Shown here: positions 5,706 to 12,154 of the stretch, in pieces
How positions within the stretch are numbered: position 1 is the stretch's first letter
How the letters are laid out: each line of letters opens with the position of its first letter
Assembly (NCBI GenBank): GCA_900764755.1
Contig: CAAFPE010000107.1
Span: 1 to 12,262, forward strand
Origin: an uncultured Oscillospiraceae bacterium
GTDB lineage: Bacteria > Bacillota > Clostridia > Oscillospirales > Oscillospiraceae
Length of the DNA: 12,262 nucleotides
Direction of reading: 5' to 3'
Translations under genes and position numbers: made by a program
The notes under the pieces: generated by a model
Database searches by the model: none
The model's input: the letters and a program-made list of their open reading frames with translations, nothing else
Told to the model about the DNA's origin: nothing

Positions 5706-7928
5706 TTACTTCTGGAACATCTGGGTGAAGATCACGGCGCACTCGGCACGGGTGGCGGAGCCGGCAGGCGCCAGGGTGGAGGCGCTCCGGCCGGAGATCA
5801 GGCCGCTGCCCACAGCCCAGCTCATGGCGTCCTTGGCCCAGAGGGACACGTTGGCGGCGTCGGCATAGCCGGCCAGGTCAGCGGTCTTGGACACGTCCAT
5901 GCCCTTCTTCTGGGCACAGCTGTGGAGGATCACAGCCAGCTGCTCACGGGTGACAGGGGCGTTGGGCTCCATACGGCCGTCGGGATAACCGGCGATCACG
6001 CCCTGGGCCTTGGCCCACTGCATGGCGTCGTGGAACCAGGCATTGGCAGGTACGTCAGAGATAGCGGCCGCGCCGGAGACGGCGGGCTTGCCCTCGCGGG
6101 CGTACAGGATCTGGGCGGCCATGGCGCGGGTGACGGTGCCCTTGGGGTCGAAGCGGTTGGCGGAGACACCGGCCATCAGGCCCATGTCCACAGCATCCTG
6201 CACCGCATCATAGAACCAGTCGCTCTTGGAGACATCGGAGAAGTCGGTCTGCTCCGCAGCGTTCTCCAGGGCGAAGGTGGCGTGGATGGTCTGGTTGCTG
6301 GTGACATTCTTAAAGGTGTAGGAGTCCACAGCGCCCACGCTCTTGCCGTTGACGGTCACATCAGCGATGGTGTAGCCGGAATAGGGGATGATGGAGTAGG
6401 TCGCGCCCTCGCCACTGGTCAGATTGGTGCGGCCCTCAGGGGAGATCATGCCGCCGTTGCTGGCGGAGGCATCGATGCAGCGGGCATCCTGGAACAGATC
6501 AGCCAAAATCTCAGCGGGGGTCATGTCGGCGTAACCGTCGGGGTCGGAGAGTACGCCGTTCTCCAGGTTCCAGCTGAACTTACCGGCTTTGTCACCGGAT
6601 ACATTGGTATAGCTGTCGAAGGTCAAACACAGGACCTGGTCGCCGTAGCGCTCGCTCCATGCGGGGAAGTACTGATTCATGTACTGGTTGGCCAGCCGAT
6701 AGGCCTCACAGTTCTTATCGGGGCCGATGGCGCTGATCTGTACACCGGCGCCGTTGCTGGTGTTGGGGGTGGAGTGCGTAAACACGATAGAGCCGTCCTT
6801 GCAGGTGCCCAGAGAGATCCAGACATGGCCGTTCATGGAGAAAATGTCGCCGGGCTTGAACTCGTGGCCTGTATAGACGCGGCGGCCATCACCATCCTCG
6901 TCCACCCAGGGCTTCCCGGTTGCTTCATCCATCAGAACATCGCCCATATCCATGGTGCCCCAGCCCTCGTTGGAAGCAAAGACGCCAGCCTGCTTGGTGG
7001 CGGACATGACATAGCCCTTGCTGTCAGCCACAGTGCTGTCCTTCGTGTTCATCAGGTTGTAGACAGACCAGCCCACATAGCCGGAGCAGTCGATGCCGGC
7101 ATAATAGTACTGGTTCCACGCGTTGTGGGGGTAGTAGCTCTCAGCAGGCGTGGGATTCTTATAGTGGTAAGATTTATCCTGGCTCTGGAAGAAGTCGAGC
7201 CAGCTCTGGGACAGGCCGATGGTCATGGACTGATTGGAGGAGTTCACGTCCTGCCAATCCCAGGTGCCGCCGTAGACGTACAGGGCGGTGCCCACGGGCT
7301 CCATGGCGGTGGCCAGGAAATTCTTCAGGGTCTTTTTACCGGGGGTTCCGGATACGGGAGCCTTGTACTCCTCGGCCACGAACATCCGGAACAGTTTGGT
7401 CACATGATTGTCCTTGTCTGCCACGATGCGGACAGTTTCACCCTCCTTCAGAGCCGAAGCTTCGATTTCCTTGACTGCGGCCCCGCCAGCCTTTGTGGTG
7501 ATGTCATAAAACTGAGTGTCCTCATTGACAGTATAGGATTTTTTAGCAAGGCTGATCTGATTGGAGTCGGTATCAATTTTAGTCAAAACACCGGCCGCAT
7601 CGCCCTCTTCCATCTCAGCAGCGGTGATCTTGTCTCCATCAATGGTGACGTCGTAGATGTAGCCCTCCTGAAGCTGATTCTGGATGGCAAAGGTCCCGCC
7701 GTCGGCGGGAATGGAAAATTCTTTTTCCTGACCGTCTACAAAAAAGCGGTGCACAAAATTTTCTTTGTCATCGCTTTTTACAGTGCCATAATTCTTGACC
7801 CCGAGGTAGATGACATCATCTCCAGCTGCGGCCTGGGGAGCGTTCGCGGCTTCTGCTGCAAACGCCGGAACTGCCAGGGATGACAGCATGGACGCGGAGA
7901 GAAGCAGGGAGCAAAGTTTGTTTCTCAT
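5706..7928 (-). CDS. Secreted SLH-domain protein with NlpC/P60-like cysteine peptidase core
   Basis: This 740-residue surface protein starts with a signal peptide (residues 1 to about 25, ending PAFAAEA). Residues about 36-190 form a domain I do not recognise. A putative papain-like core follows: C281 in GIDCSGYVGW, H368 in NGHVWISLG and H385 in VFTHSTPN match the Cys-His-polar triad order of NlpC/P60 enzymes, which cut bonds in cell-wall stem peptides. A short InlB-like repeat (about 510-553, GYTIADVTVNGKSVGAVDSY) comes next. Three SLH repeats fill the C-terminus (about 562-605, 622-667, 684-737) and would hold the protein on the wall. The start lies 11 bases after AGGAAAGGA and overlaps a four-codon mini-ORF. 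The gene follows the transglutaminase-like gene by 45 bases, so they probably form one unit. Domain order is clear; catalytic activity and substrate are inferred. Confidence 0.88.
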   Translation of the reverse strand: MRNKLCSLLLSASMLSSLAVPAFAAEAANAPQAAAGDDVIYLGVKNYGTVKSDDKENFVHRFFVDGQEKEFSIPADGGTFAIQNQLQEGYIYDVTIDGDKITAAEMEEGDAAGVLTKIDTDSNQISLAKKSYTVNEDTQFYDITTKAGGAAVKEIEASALKEGETVRIVADKDNHVTKLFRMFVAEEYKAPVSGTPGKKTLKNFLATAMEPVGTALYVYGGTWDWQDVNSSNQSMTIGLSQSWLDFFQSQDKSYHYKNPTPAESYYPHNAWNQYYYAGIDCSGYVGWSVYNLMNTKDSTVADSKGYVMSATKQAGVFASNEGWGTMDMGDVLMDEATGKPWVDEDGDGRRVYTGHEFKPGDIFSMNGHVWISLGTCKDGSIVFTHSTPNTSNGAGVQISAIGPDKNCEAYRLANQYMNQYFPAWSERYGDQVLCLTFDSYTNVSGDKAGKFSWNLENGVLSDPDGYADMTPAEILADLFQDARCIDASASNGGMISPEGRTNLTSGEGATYSIIPYSGYTIADVTVNGKSVGAVDSYTFKNVTSNQTIHATFALENAAEQTDFSDVSKSDWFYDAVQDAVDMGLMAGVSANRFDPKGTVTRAMAAQILYAREGKPAVSGAAAISDVPANAWFHDAMQWAKAQGVIAGYPDGRMEPNAPVTREQLAVILHSCAQKKGMDVSKTADLAGYADAANVSLWAKDAMSWAVGSGLISGRSASTLAPAGSATRAECAVIFTQMFQK

Positions 7929-7939
7929 TCGTGGTACAT
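7925..7939 (-). other. Four-codon mini-ORF overlapping the SLH gene start
   Basis: Just after AGGAAAGGA there is an ATG-TAC-CAC-GAA-TGA frame whose stop overlaps the SLH gene start as ATGA. The ribosome binding site is at least as well placed for this ATG as for the gene, so initiation may be shared or coupled. It may also be chance, since such short frames are common. Confidence 0.25.
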
Positions 7940-7973
7940 TCCTTTCCTAATTGTTGAATTGCAGAGCATGAAC

Positions 7974-9365
7974 TTACAGCTCGGTATATTCCAGGACCTC
8001 CTTGGTCCTTAGGAATTCCTCATAGCGCAGGCCGCGGTCCTCGGTCTCCATCTCGCCCACCTGGTTGTCATACGGGTCGGCGCGCCAGTGGTCCTTGGGG
8101 ACATCAAAGTCGCCCTGGAACTGGGTGTTGGCCACCATGCGGAAGGTATCCAGATTGCCGAAGTAGTGGAGACGGCGCTCTTCGTTGTTCTCCCGGACAG
8201 CACCGACTCCGAAGGAGGGGTCGGCGTACAGCCAGCCGTAGGGTGCAGCGTAGAACTGGGCCCAGTCGTGGGCGCCGCAGAAGCCGGGCTCCACCTTCCA
8301 GCCGCTCTGCCACCGGGCGGGCACCCCAGCACAGCGGCACAGGGTGATGAACAGCAGGGCAAACACGCCGCAGTCACCGGTGCGGCTCCGGGCGCAGTTC
8401 TCCGCAATGTTCTCCAGGCTGAAATAGGCCGGCATGAAGTTATAGGAGGCGTTTTGGGTGATGAAGTCATAGATCCGGCGGGCTTTTTCCAAATTGGTGT
8501 CCGCGCCCTGGGTCAGGGTGCGGGCCAGCTCCCGGAGATACGGAGTGAAGAGGATATGGGGGGCCTCCTCACCCAGCCAGCGCTGGGCGTCCTCGGGCAG
8601 CTCGGGTGCGCCGGGAGCGGTTTCCGGCCGGGCCAGATCGTGGTAGTGAAGGGTCTGGGTGAAGGAAAACTCCACCTCAAAGGGGTGGTTCTCTTCCATA
8701 ACTTCCTCCCAGAAGATGATCCGCTGGGGAGCGTCCTCAGGGGAGATGTGGGTGGGCTCAGGGGAGACCCGCTCAATGCGGATGTCACTCTGGGCATCGC
8801 ACGCACAGGGCAGAGGCAGATAGGCCCGCACCCGGCGGCCCGGCTCAAAGAGCTCATCCTTCATTTGGACAGCAGCCCGGCAGCGCACCCGGCTGGCGGC
8901 GGTTCCCTCTGTGCGGAGCTGGTTGGCGACCCGGTCCAGGCGGCCTTCGGGGTCCTGGCCATCTGCTCCGGCTGCCCGGACTCCGGCACGGGCGGCAAAG
9001 GACGCGTTTGTCTTGCACAGGGTTTCAAAGAAACGGTTGAAATAGTGGGGGACACCGTGGTCATAGATCCAGTCGATCTTCCATTCGTCCTCCAGGGCAT
9101 CGAACTCCGCCTCAGTAAAATCAGGGATATGTTCCCGTACCAGGGCCAGAGCCTCCTCTTTGGGATAGGGGTAGTCCAGGGGCAGACGGAGGATGAGCTC
9201 ACGCTGAACCGTCAGGCAGCGCTTGAGCGCCTCAGGAGTAGTGGGGGAAGCCAGGTGGCGGTCAATGGCGGCCACAGCTCCCTCAAAGTCTCCGTGGAGT
9301 TTCCGGCGCAGGACGTCGTTGGGCAGTCCGATGTGGAGATAACGGAAATTTTCGTTGATGTTCAT
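7974..9365 (-). CDS. Transglutaminase-like (papain-fold) domain protein
   Basis: The 463-residue protein has the transglutaminase-core triad in its C-terminal half: C332 in RTGDCGVFALLFITLCR, H366 in GAHDWAQFY and D382 in YADPSFG. The helix before it (LEKARRIYDFITQNASYNF) is also typical of the fold. Bacterial members are mostly cysteine peptidases or amidases, not cross-linkers. The first 270 residues are charged and not recognised, with a beta-rich part at about 175-245. There is no signal peptide or membrane segment, so it should be cytoplasmic, unlike the SLH protein it precedes by 45 bases. The start at 9365 (MNINENFRYL) is chosen because GAAAGGAG lies 4 bases upstream; an ATG at 9380 would encode that site. 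A strong terminator stands between it and the DUF819 gene, so it depends on read-through or an unseen promoter. Confidence 0.87.
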   Translation of the reverse strand: MNINENFRYLHIGLPNDVLRRKLHGDFEGAVAAIDRHLASPTTPEALKRCLTVQRELILRLPLDYPYPKEEALALVREHIPDFTEAEFDALEDEWKIDWIYDHGVPHYFNRFFETLCKTNASFAARAGVRAAGADGQDPEGRLDRVANQLRTEGTAASRVRCRAAVQMKDELFEPGRRVRAYLPLPCACDAQSDIRIERVSPEPTHISPEDAPQRIIFWEEVMEENHPFEVEFSFTQTLHYHDLARPETAPGAPELPEDAQRWLGEEAPHILFTPYLRELARTLTQGADTNLEKARRIYDFITQNASYNFMPAYFSLENIAENCARSRTGDCGVFALLFITLCRCAGVPARWQSGWKVEPGFCGAHDWAQFYAAPYGWLYADPSFGVGAVRENNEERRLHYFGNLDTFRMVANTQFQGDFDVPKDHWRADPYDNQVGEMETEDRGLRYEEFLRTKEVLEYTEL

Positions 9366-9408
9366 GGTTCTCCTTTCCATTTTTTTCAGTGGTCAGGTGA
9401 AAAAGGGT

Positions 9409-9444
9409 AAAAAGGTGCGCCGGACCTCCCGGGCCCGGCGCACC
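9409..9444 (-). terminator. Strong intrinsic terminator after the DUF819 gene
   Basis: GGTGCGCCGG (9414-9423) and CCGGCGCACC (9435-9444) pair perfectly over 10 bp. On the minus strand the stem is followed directly by TTTTT (complement of 9409-9413), with another T run shortly after. It begins 10 bases past the DUF819 stop and should end most of that transcript. Confidence 0.88.
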
Positions 9445-9453
9445 GGTGTCGCA

Positions 9454-10647
9454 TCAGATGAACATATGAAGGATGGCGCCCATGCCCAAACCGAGCAGGT
9501 TGCCGATGGCCGCGCCCAGCACGCCCATCAGAACGCCGATGCCGGCGAAGGACGCGTCATAGGCGGTAGCCACAATGGGGGCCGATGCACTGCCGCCGAT
9601 GTTAGCCAGAGAGGCAGTGGAGACCATGCACAGATCCCAGTGGAAGATCTTGGACAGGATGAACATGACGACCACGTGCAGCACCAGGACCAGCATACCG
9701 TAAACGACCCACATGGGGGCGGACAGCAGATCGGTGACGGAGGCGGTGGAGGCCAGCAGAGAGACGACAGCGTACAGGTAGATGTTGGACATCTCCTCCA
9801 CGGCGGGCAGCTTGCCCAGAGGAGTCATGGCGCAGATCAGGCCCAGCACGGTGACGAACACGGTGGTGCAGGTGCCCTTGTCGAACATATCCAGACCCAT
9901 GTTGGCCAGACCGGCGTTCATGGCGGCGCCCACGGACTGGGAGATGGCGGAAACCAGCAGGGACAGACCGATCAGGAAGATCCAGTCGCCGGAGGTAGCC
10001 TTGCGGGCCTTATCCTTCTCCACCTCCGCGTTGGCGGCGGCGGCGATGGCGTCCAGGCCGGAGGTGTTGGCCTTGGTGGCCTTGTTCCACTTGTTAGCAT
10101 AGCGGACGGCCAGCAGCAGCAGGGCGATCCACACGGAGTAGCACACGGTGTCCAGAGCCAGGGCGCAGCTGTAAGCGCCGCTGTCTACGGGCAGGGCGTC
10201 CTGCATGGCGGCCATGTTGGCGGAGCCGCCGACCCAGGAGGCGTACAGAGCGGCCACGGCGGCCCAAGTCTTCTCACCGCCGCCCAGGGGGCCCATAAAG
10301 ACGGGATAGAACACCAGGAAGCCCAGGCCAAGGGTCAGGGAGCAGCCCAGGAAGATGGCGATCATCCGGCCGCCCAGCTTGGCCAGCTTGCGGAAGTCGC
10401 ACCGCAGCAGCATGACGAAGATCATGGCGTACAGCAGGTTGTTCTTCAGAGCGGAGTAGACCGCGGAGCAGGCGTCCGAGGCGTACAGGCCCACAGTGCA
10501 GAAGATCATGTTCAGCACATAGATCCACACCAGGGGGGGGACCACATTAAAGACCTTCCACTTGGTGTACTTCTCCAGCGCCAGCAGGCCGCCGGCCAGG
10601 AACATCAGAAATGCGATGTAAGTAAAGCCGTTTGTGATGGTAAACAT
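9454..10647 (-). CDS. DUF819 family integral membrane protein (YjcL-like), putative carrier
   Basis: The 397-residue protein is almost wholly hydrophobic, with about ten membrane segments and one long charged loop (about 181-220, KWNKATKAN to KDKARKATSGD) in the middle. That loop splits it into two halves carrying related motifs: YASWVGGSANMAA (135-147) and SLANIGGSASAPIVA (346-360). This suggests an inverted-repeat fold like many secondary transporters. The pattern and length match the DUF819/YjcL family, whose substrate is not established to my knowledge. The start at 10647 follows GGGAGGAAA at good spacing. An unusually long, structured leader with its own strong promoter precedes it, and an intrinsic terminator follows it. 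The neighbouring peptidases hint that it moves a peptide, amino acid or wall fragment, but that is inference. Confidence 0.87.
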   Translation of the reverse strand: MFTITNGFTYIAFLMFLAGGLLALEKYTKWKVFNVVPPLVWIYVLNMIFCTVGLYASDACSAVYSALKNNLLYAMIFVMLLRCDFRKLAKLGGRMIAIFLGCSLTLGLGFLVFYPVFMGPLGGGEKTWAAVAALYASWVGGSANMAAMQDALPVDSGAYSCALALDTVCYSVWIALLLLAVRYANKWNKATKANTSGLDAIAAAANAEVEKDKARKATSGDWIFLIGLSLLVSAISQSVGAAMNAGLANMGLDMFDKGTCTTVFVTVLGLICAMTPLGKLPAVEEMSNIYLYAVVSLLASTASVTDLLSAPMWVVYGMLVLVLHVVVMFILSKIFHWDLCMVSTASLANIGGSASAPIVATAYDASFAGIGVLMGVLGAAIGNLLGLGMGAILHMFI

Positions 10648-10766
10648 AGTTTTGTTTCCTCCCTGTTTCTAGTGATTGGGAATCTGCCTCCCGGCACACG
10701 GCCCGGGGGACAGCAGGAAGCGGGGCTTCCTAGTTTCAACACACCTCTCTCTCCTTGAACTTGGGG

Positions 10767-10911
10767 CGCTGCAATCTTTCCTCCTTCCAGTTGGTTTTAC
10801 ATACAAAAAAACCAACAAAAACAAGAGGCACATCAAGATGTACCCTCATTTTTGCTGGATTTTACCTGTGGTGATGGGACGGAAAGATCCCCTCAGACAG
10901 CTAAAGCAGCG
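10767..10911 (-). promoter_or_regulatory. Structured leader RNA of the DUF819 gene, probable attenuator
   Basis: In the roughly 275-nt leader, two upstream segments, CGCTGC (complement of 10906-10911) and GATCTTTCC (complement of 10881-10889), pair with one continuous downstream strand GGAAAGATTGCAGCG (complement of 10767-10781). That is 15 pairs including one G-T. The helix encloses a terminator-like hairpin (10825-10847) and a second perfect 9-bp hairpin, GTTGGTTTT/AAAACCAAC (10790-10816). A candidate 23-codon frame runs through the left strands to the base of the first hairpin, so its translation would alter the folding. The architecture resembles transcription attenuation. I could not match it to a known riboswitch or T-box. 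Between this block and the gene are a GGAAGC/GCTTCC hairpin (10716-10730) and GC-rich pairing near 10690-10710. Confidence 0.5.
10817..10847 (-). terminator. Terminator-like hairpin inside the DUF819 leader
   Basis: Read on the minus strand, GAGGGTACAT and ATGTGCCTC pair over 9 bp with one bulged G and a CTTG loop (10825-10847). The run TTGTTTTT (complement of 10817-10824) follows. It sits about 75-105 nt after the predicted transcription start and well before the coding region, the usual place for a premature, regulated terminator. Confidence 0.5.
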
Positions 10912-10917
10912 ATTCAT
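10846..10917 (-). CDS. Candidate 23-residue leader peptide ahead of the DUF819 gene
   Basis: An ATG about 5 nt after the predicted transcription start opens a 23-codon frame beginning MNRCFSCLRG (a CxxC pair) and ending GKIQQK. Its TGA forms the base of the leader terminator hairpin. No ribosome binding site precedes it, so translation would have to be leaderless or does not occur. Position, not sequence recognition, is the argument for a leader peptide. Confidence 0.35.
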   Translation of the reverse strand: MNRCFSCLRGSFRPITTGKIQQK

Positions 10918-10929
10918 TTGGCAAACACT

Positions 10930-10957
10930 ATTATAGCAATTTCCACGAAAAAGTCAA
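10930..10957 (-). promoter_or_regulatory. Strong sigma-A promoter of the DUF819 gene
   Basis: On the minus strand, TTGACT (complement of 10952-10957) and TATAAT (complement of 10930-10935) are 16 bases apart, 5/6 and 6/6 matches. Transcription would start near 10922 and leave a leader of about 275 nt before the DUF819 ATG. Confidence 0.78.
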
Positions 10958-11032
10958 GTGCTTTTTGAGGAGAGATGTGGAAAAAGATAGTTGAAGGAGA
11001 AAAACTCCTTTTTATAAGGCGGTTAAAGCCAG

Positions 11033-11057
11033 GTCACAGCACAAAAAATGGTGTGAC
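11033..11057. repeat. Inverted repeat GTCACA-N13-TGTGAC in the divergent intergenic region
   Basis: GTCACA (11033-11038) and TGTGAC (11052-11057) flank an A-rich centre. The site lies between the divergent DUF819 and lipoprotein promoters, where an operator could sit, but the match is short and no regulator is encoded nearby. A small AAGGAG/CTCCTT hairpin (10994-11010) followed by T's lies just to its left. Nothing else is seen between 10958 and 11147. Confidence 0.25.
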
Positions 11058-11147
11058 AGGACATGAAATAGGGGACAAACAGCACAGGACAGGGGAGAAA
11101 AGCCGTCTGTCTTGAATATTCATGAAGTGCATATTGTTTCATTCTGC

Positions 11148-11177
11148 TTGACGGACGGACGGGACCGCCTTTATAAT
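11148..11177 (+). promoter_or_regulatory. Sigma-A promoter of the lipoprotein gene
   Basis: TTGACG (11148-11153) and TATAAT (11172-11177) are separated by 18 bases, 5/6 and 6/6 matches to consensus. The leader would be about 66 nt and contains the AAAGGAGG ribosome binding site. Confidence 0.7.
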
Positions 11178-11249
11178 GAATCCAAAGGAAAAAAGGGAGC
11201 GGTGCGGTTTGGCCGTGGGCTCCGGAGTGTAAGAAAGGAGGCGTGGGAT

Positions 11250-11894
11250 ATGGGACGGAAGATGATCCTGCTGGCTGGTCTGTTGACCATGGCCTTATCC
11301 GCCTGCGGCGGGCCGGTTTCCCCTGAAGAGGAGGGCCAGGGGATGGAGGTATCTGCCCCAAGTTCATCCACAGGTTCACAGATGATCCAGAGCGCGGATG
11401 ATGCGGATTGTTCCACAGAGCGGATCTGTACAGTGCTGTATATTGGAAGTGGAAACCAGTTTGCGGAGTATCCGGTAGAGTACACCGGCGAGCTGGATGA
11501 GAATGGACAGATCCCGCCGGAGGAGGTGGTGGCCGCTATGGCCAGCCTCACCGGCTGGAGTCTGGATCTGGCAGAGCCAATATTCTCCGGAAAAGGCGGG
11601 ATCACAGTTGCCTTTGCGGATACCGCTGCCCTGTTTGTAGGTCCTCCAGAGGAGCAGCGGGAGGAGTTTTATGTCCATGATTCGCTTCAGCTGGACCGGA
11701 CCATTCTGGACAGCATGAAAAAGACTCTCCAGTGCTGGGCAGTGGATCCGGAGCTGGGGGATCCAGACCAGGTGGACGTCTGGTTCTGCGGAGCGGACGG
11801 CGGGGACCTGGCTCTCCCCGGTGCGGGTGTAACGATTCCGGCGAACCAGCCCTATGAGCAGTTCCCACAGCCTGGAGAGGGGGCGGCGCCATAG
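11250..11894 (+). CDS. Small lipoprotein with weak GerMN-like features
   Basis: The 214-residue protein starts with a lipoprotein signal (MGRKMILLAGLLTMALSAC). The lipobox LSAC places the modified Cys at residue 19, so it should be anchored on the outer face of the membrane. A Ser/Glu-rich linker reaches about residue 50, then comes a single mixed alpha/beta domain. The middle (GGITVAFADTAALF, then HDSLQLDRTILDSMKKTLQCW, then DQVDVWFCGADGG) follows the order of GerMN domains in spore and germination lipoproteins: a strand, a helix with a LxxTL-like motif, and a strand ending in G. I see no decisive motif, so the function is open. The start at 11250 is set by AAAGGAGG (11234-11241) 8 bases upstream; the longer open frame starts before the promoter. 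The gene stands alone, divergent from DUF819. Confidence 0.82.
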   Translation: MGRKMILLAGLLTMALSACGGPVSPEEEGQGMEVSAPSSSTGSQMIQSADDADCSTERICTVLYIGSGNQFAEYPVEYTGELDENGQIPPEEVVAAMASLTGWSLDLAEPIFSGKGGITVAFADTAALFVGPPEEQREEFYVHDSLQLDRTILDSMKKTLQCWAVDPELGDPDQVDVWFCGADGGDLALPGAGVTIPANQPYEQFPQPGEGAAP

Positions 11895-11907
11895 ACCAGC
11901 GCCGCCC
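11881..11907 (+). terminator. Hairpin spanning the lipoprotein stop codon
   Basis: GGGCGGCGC (11881-11889) and GCGCCGCCC (11899-11907) pair perfectly over 9 bp. The 9-base loop contains the TAG stop (11892-11894). There is no T tract, so it is more likely an mRNA 3'-end structure than an intrinsic terminator. Confidence 0.4.
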
Positions 11908-11926
11908 TACTGGGATAAGAAAAGAG

Positions 11927-11956
11927 GACAGGAGGCCCCGGCGATCCGCCGGGGCC
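11927..11956 (+). repeat. 30-bp hairpin repeat, copy 1
   Basis: This copy contains GGCCCCGGCG and CGCCGGGGCC arms (11934-11943 and 11947-11956) around an ATC loop. The same 30 bases recur exactly at 12158-12187. GACAG (11927-11931) can pair with CTGTC (11962-11966) to lengthen the stem. It lies 32 bases after the lipoprotein stop. Confidence 0.75.
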
Positions 11957-11964
11957 TGAGACTG

Positions 11965-11993
11965 TCGAAAAAGTGGCTGCGCCACTTTTTCGA
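11965..11993. repeat. Perfect inverted repeat, 13-bp arms
   Basis: TCGAAAAAGTGGC (11965-11977) and GCCACTTTTTCGA (11981-11993) are exact reverse complements with a three-base loop. The TTTTT lies inside the stem, so it is not a standard terminator. It is the first of five hairpins between the two 30-bp repeats. Confidence 0.7.
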
Positions 11994-12002
11994 GAAGGAT
12001 TG

Positions 12003-12053
12003 CACGAAAGCCTTCCCTCGATTTCTTGAGAAATTGTCGGGAAAGCTTTCGTG
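12003..12053. repeat. Long imperfect hairpin
   Basis: CACGAAAGC (12003-12011) pairs with GCTTTCGTG (12045-12053). Inside it TTCCC pairs with GGGAA and ATTTCT with AGAAAT around a short loop. About 20 pairs form over 51 bases, with small mismatches. Confidence 0.6.
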
Positions 12054-12058
12054 AGAAG

Positions 12059-12094
12059 TGTCATTTCCGAGGTACACGCCCCCCGGAAATGACA
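12059..12094. repeat. Inverted repeat, 11-bp arms
   Basis: TGTCATTTCCG (12059-12069) and CGGAAATGACA (12084-12094) are exact reverse complements around a 14-base GC-rich loop. The stem follows the previous hairpin by 5 bases. Confidence 0.6.
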
Positions 12095-12107
12095 GGATCC
12101 AATTTTA

Positions 12108-12153
12108 TTCCGTCGCCTTCGGGCGGCGGAACTCCTTACAGGAGGGCTTTTTT
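12108..12153 (+). terminator. UUCG-loop hairpin, short hairpin and T6 run
   Basis: TTCCGTCGCC (12108-12117) and GGCGGCGGAA (12122-12131) form a 10-bp stem with one G-T pair, closed by a TTCG tetraloop. A 5-bp hairpin CTCCT/AGGAG (12132-12144) follows, then GGC and six T's (12148-12153). This is the only T run after a hairpin downstream of the lipoprotein gene, so it is the best candidate for the transcript end. Confidence 0.45.
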
Positions 12154-12154
12154 G

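Noticed and set aside
5667..7883. A 738-codon open frame on the plus strand opposite the SLH peptidase gene
   Set aside because: Its product is a low-complexity Gly/Val/His-rich sequence with no domain, while the opposite strand encodes a signal peptide, catalytic motifs and SLH repeats. It is a GC-rich antisense shadow.
9355..10758. A 467-codon plus-strand frame opposite the DUF819 gene
   Set aside because: It is His/Gly/Gln-rich and is the complement of membrane-protein codons; it also runs through the terminator and leader of the real gene.
10825..10850. T-box antiterminator, because of AATGAGGGTAC in the DUF819 leader
   Set aside because: The required TGG-N-ACC core and the flanking stem I and specifier architecture are not visible. 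Only AGGGT matches.
11112..11249. Extended N-terminus of the lipoprotein
   Set aside because: It would begin before the promoter and lack a signal sequence at its start. The ATG at 11250 has a ribosome binding site and a lipobox in the right place.
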